A DNA stretch of 64,000 nucleotides from an uncultured Gemmata sp. (GTDB taxonomy: Bacteria; Planctomycetota; Planctomycetia; Gemmatales; Gemmataceae). The translations under genes and the position numbers were made by a program. Shown piece after piece: positions 63,826 to 64,000 of the stretch (its first letter is position 1; each line of letters starts with the position of its first letter). The notes beneath the pieces were generated by a model. It searched no databases, was not told the origin of the DNA, and saw nothing but the letters and a program-made list of their open reading frames with translations. The stretch lies in assembly GCA_937924775.1 (NCBI GenBank), contig CALDUT010000003.1, forward strand, positions 178,759-242,758. Direction: 5' to 3'.

Positions 63826-63920
63826 CTGTCACCAGACGAGTAAAGACATTATTTCATGCGAACTCTGCAGTGGGTCCCATTGTCAAGACCAAAAAGTGGC
63901 GATCCTTCGCTACTGTTTCG

Positions 63921-64000
63921 TCAGGCCGCCTTGGCCCCGACGCCGTACACCTTGGCCGGGGTGCGATAGTCCAGGGACTGGTGCCGCCGCTGGGTGTTGT
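63921..64000 (-). mobile_element. C-terminal end of IS3-like transposase (integrase core), truncated by window edge
   Basis: Reverse strand translates NTQRRHQSLDYRTPAKVYGVGAKAA-stop, the typical C-terminus of IS3-family OrfB. Confidence 0.85.

Overview
The window is a 64-kb, GC-rich, densely coding chromosomal stretch that looks planctomycete (Gemmata-like). This is inferred from the LEDRTVPA-type N-terminus, the WD40/YCF48/PQQ propeller proteins, a Ser/Thr kinase carrying an SUMF1-fold domain, and a fused ThiS-ThiG. The main feature is a minus-strand respiratory island (~16.8-35.5 kb). It encodes Alternative Complex III (ActA-F), a caa3-type cytochrome c oxidase with an A2-type YSHP motif in subunit I, heme A biosynthesis (CtaA/CtaB), two SCO copper chaperones, a di-heme lipoprotein cytochrome and an uncharacterised membrane protein embedded in the operon. 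Other content: a hutI-hutG-hutU operon, asnS, nusB, purB, proB, nadC, a DEAD-box helicase, a sulfatase, an ECF sigma factor with a probable atypical anti-sigma partner, a halogenase-like flavoprotein, and the C-terminal end of an IS3-like transposase at the right edge. I saw no rRNA, tRNA or convincing CRISPR array. Points that merit follow-up: the unassigned respiratory-operon protein, an apparent deletion scar joining a truncated DUF2071 gene to a truncated PQQ-propeller gene, the ThiS-ThiG fusion, the kinase-SUMF1 fusion lacking FGE cysteines, a 38-bp direct repeat with an equal-length spacer, palindromes upstream of the act operon, and a C12 tract inside a coding region. I did not find a clearly new defence or mobile system. 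All family assignments come from reading motifs by eye; no database search was run.
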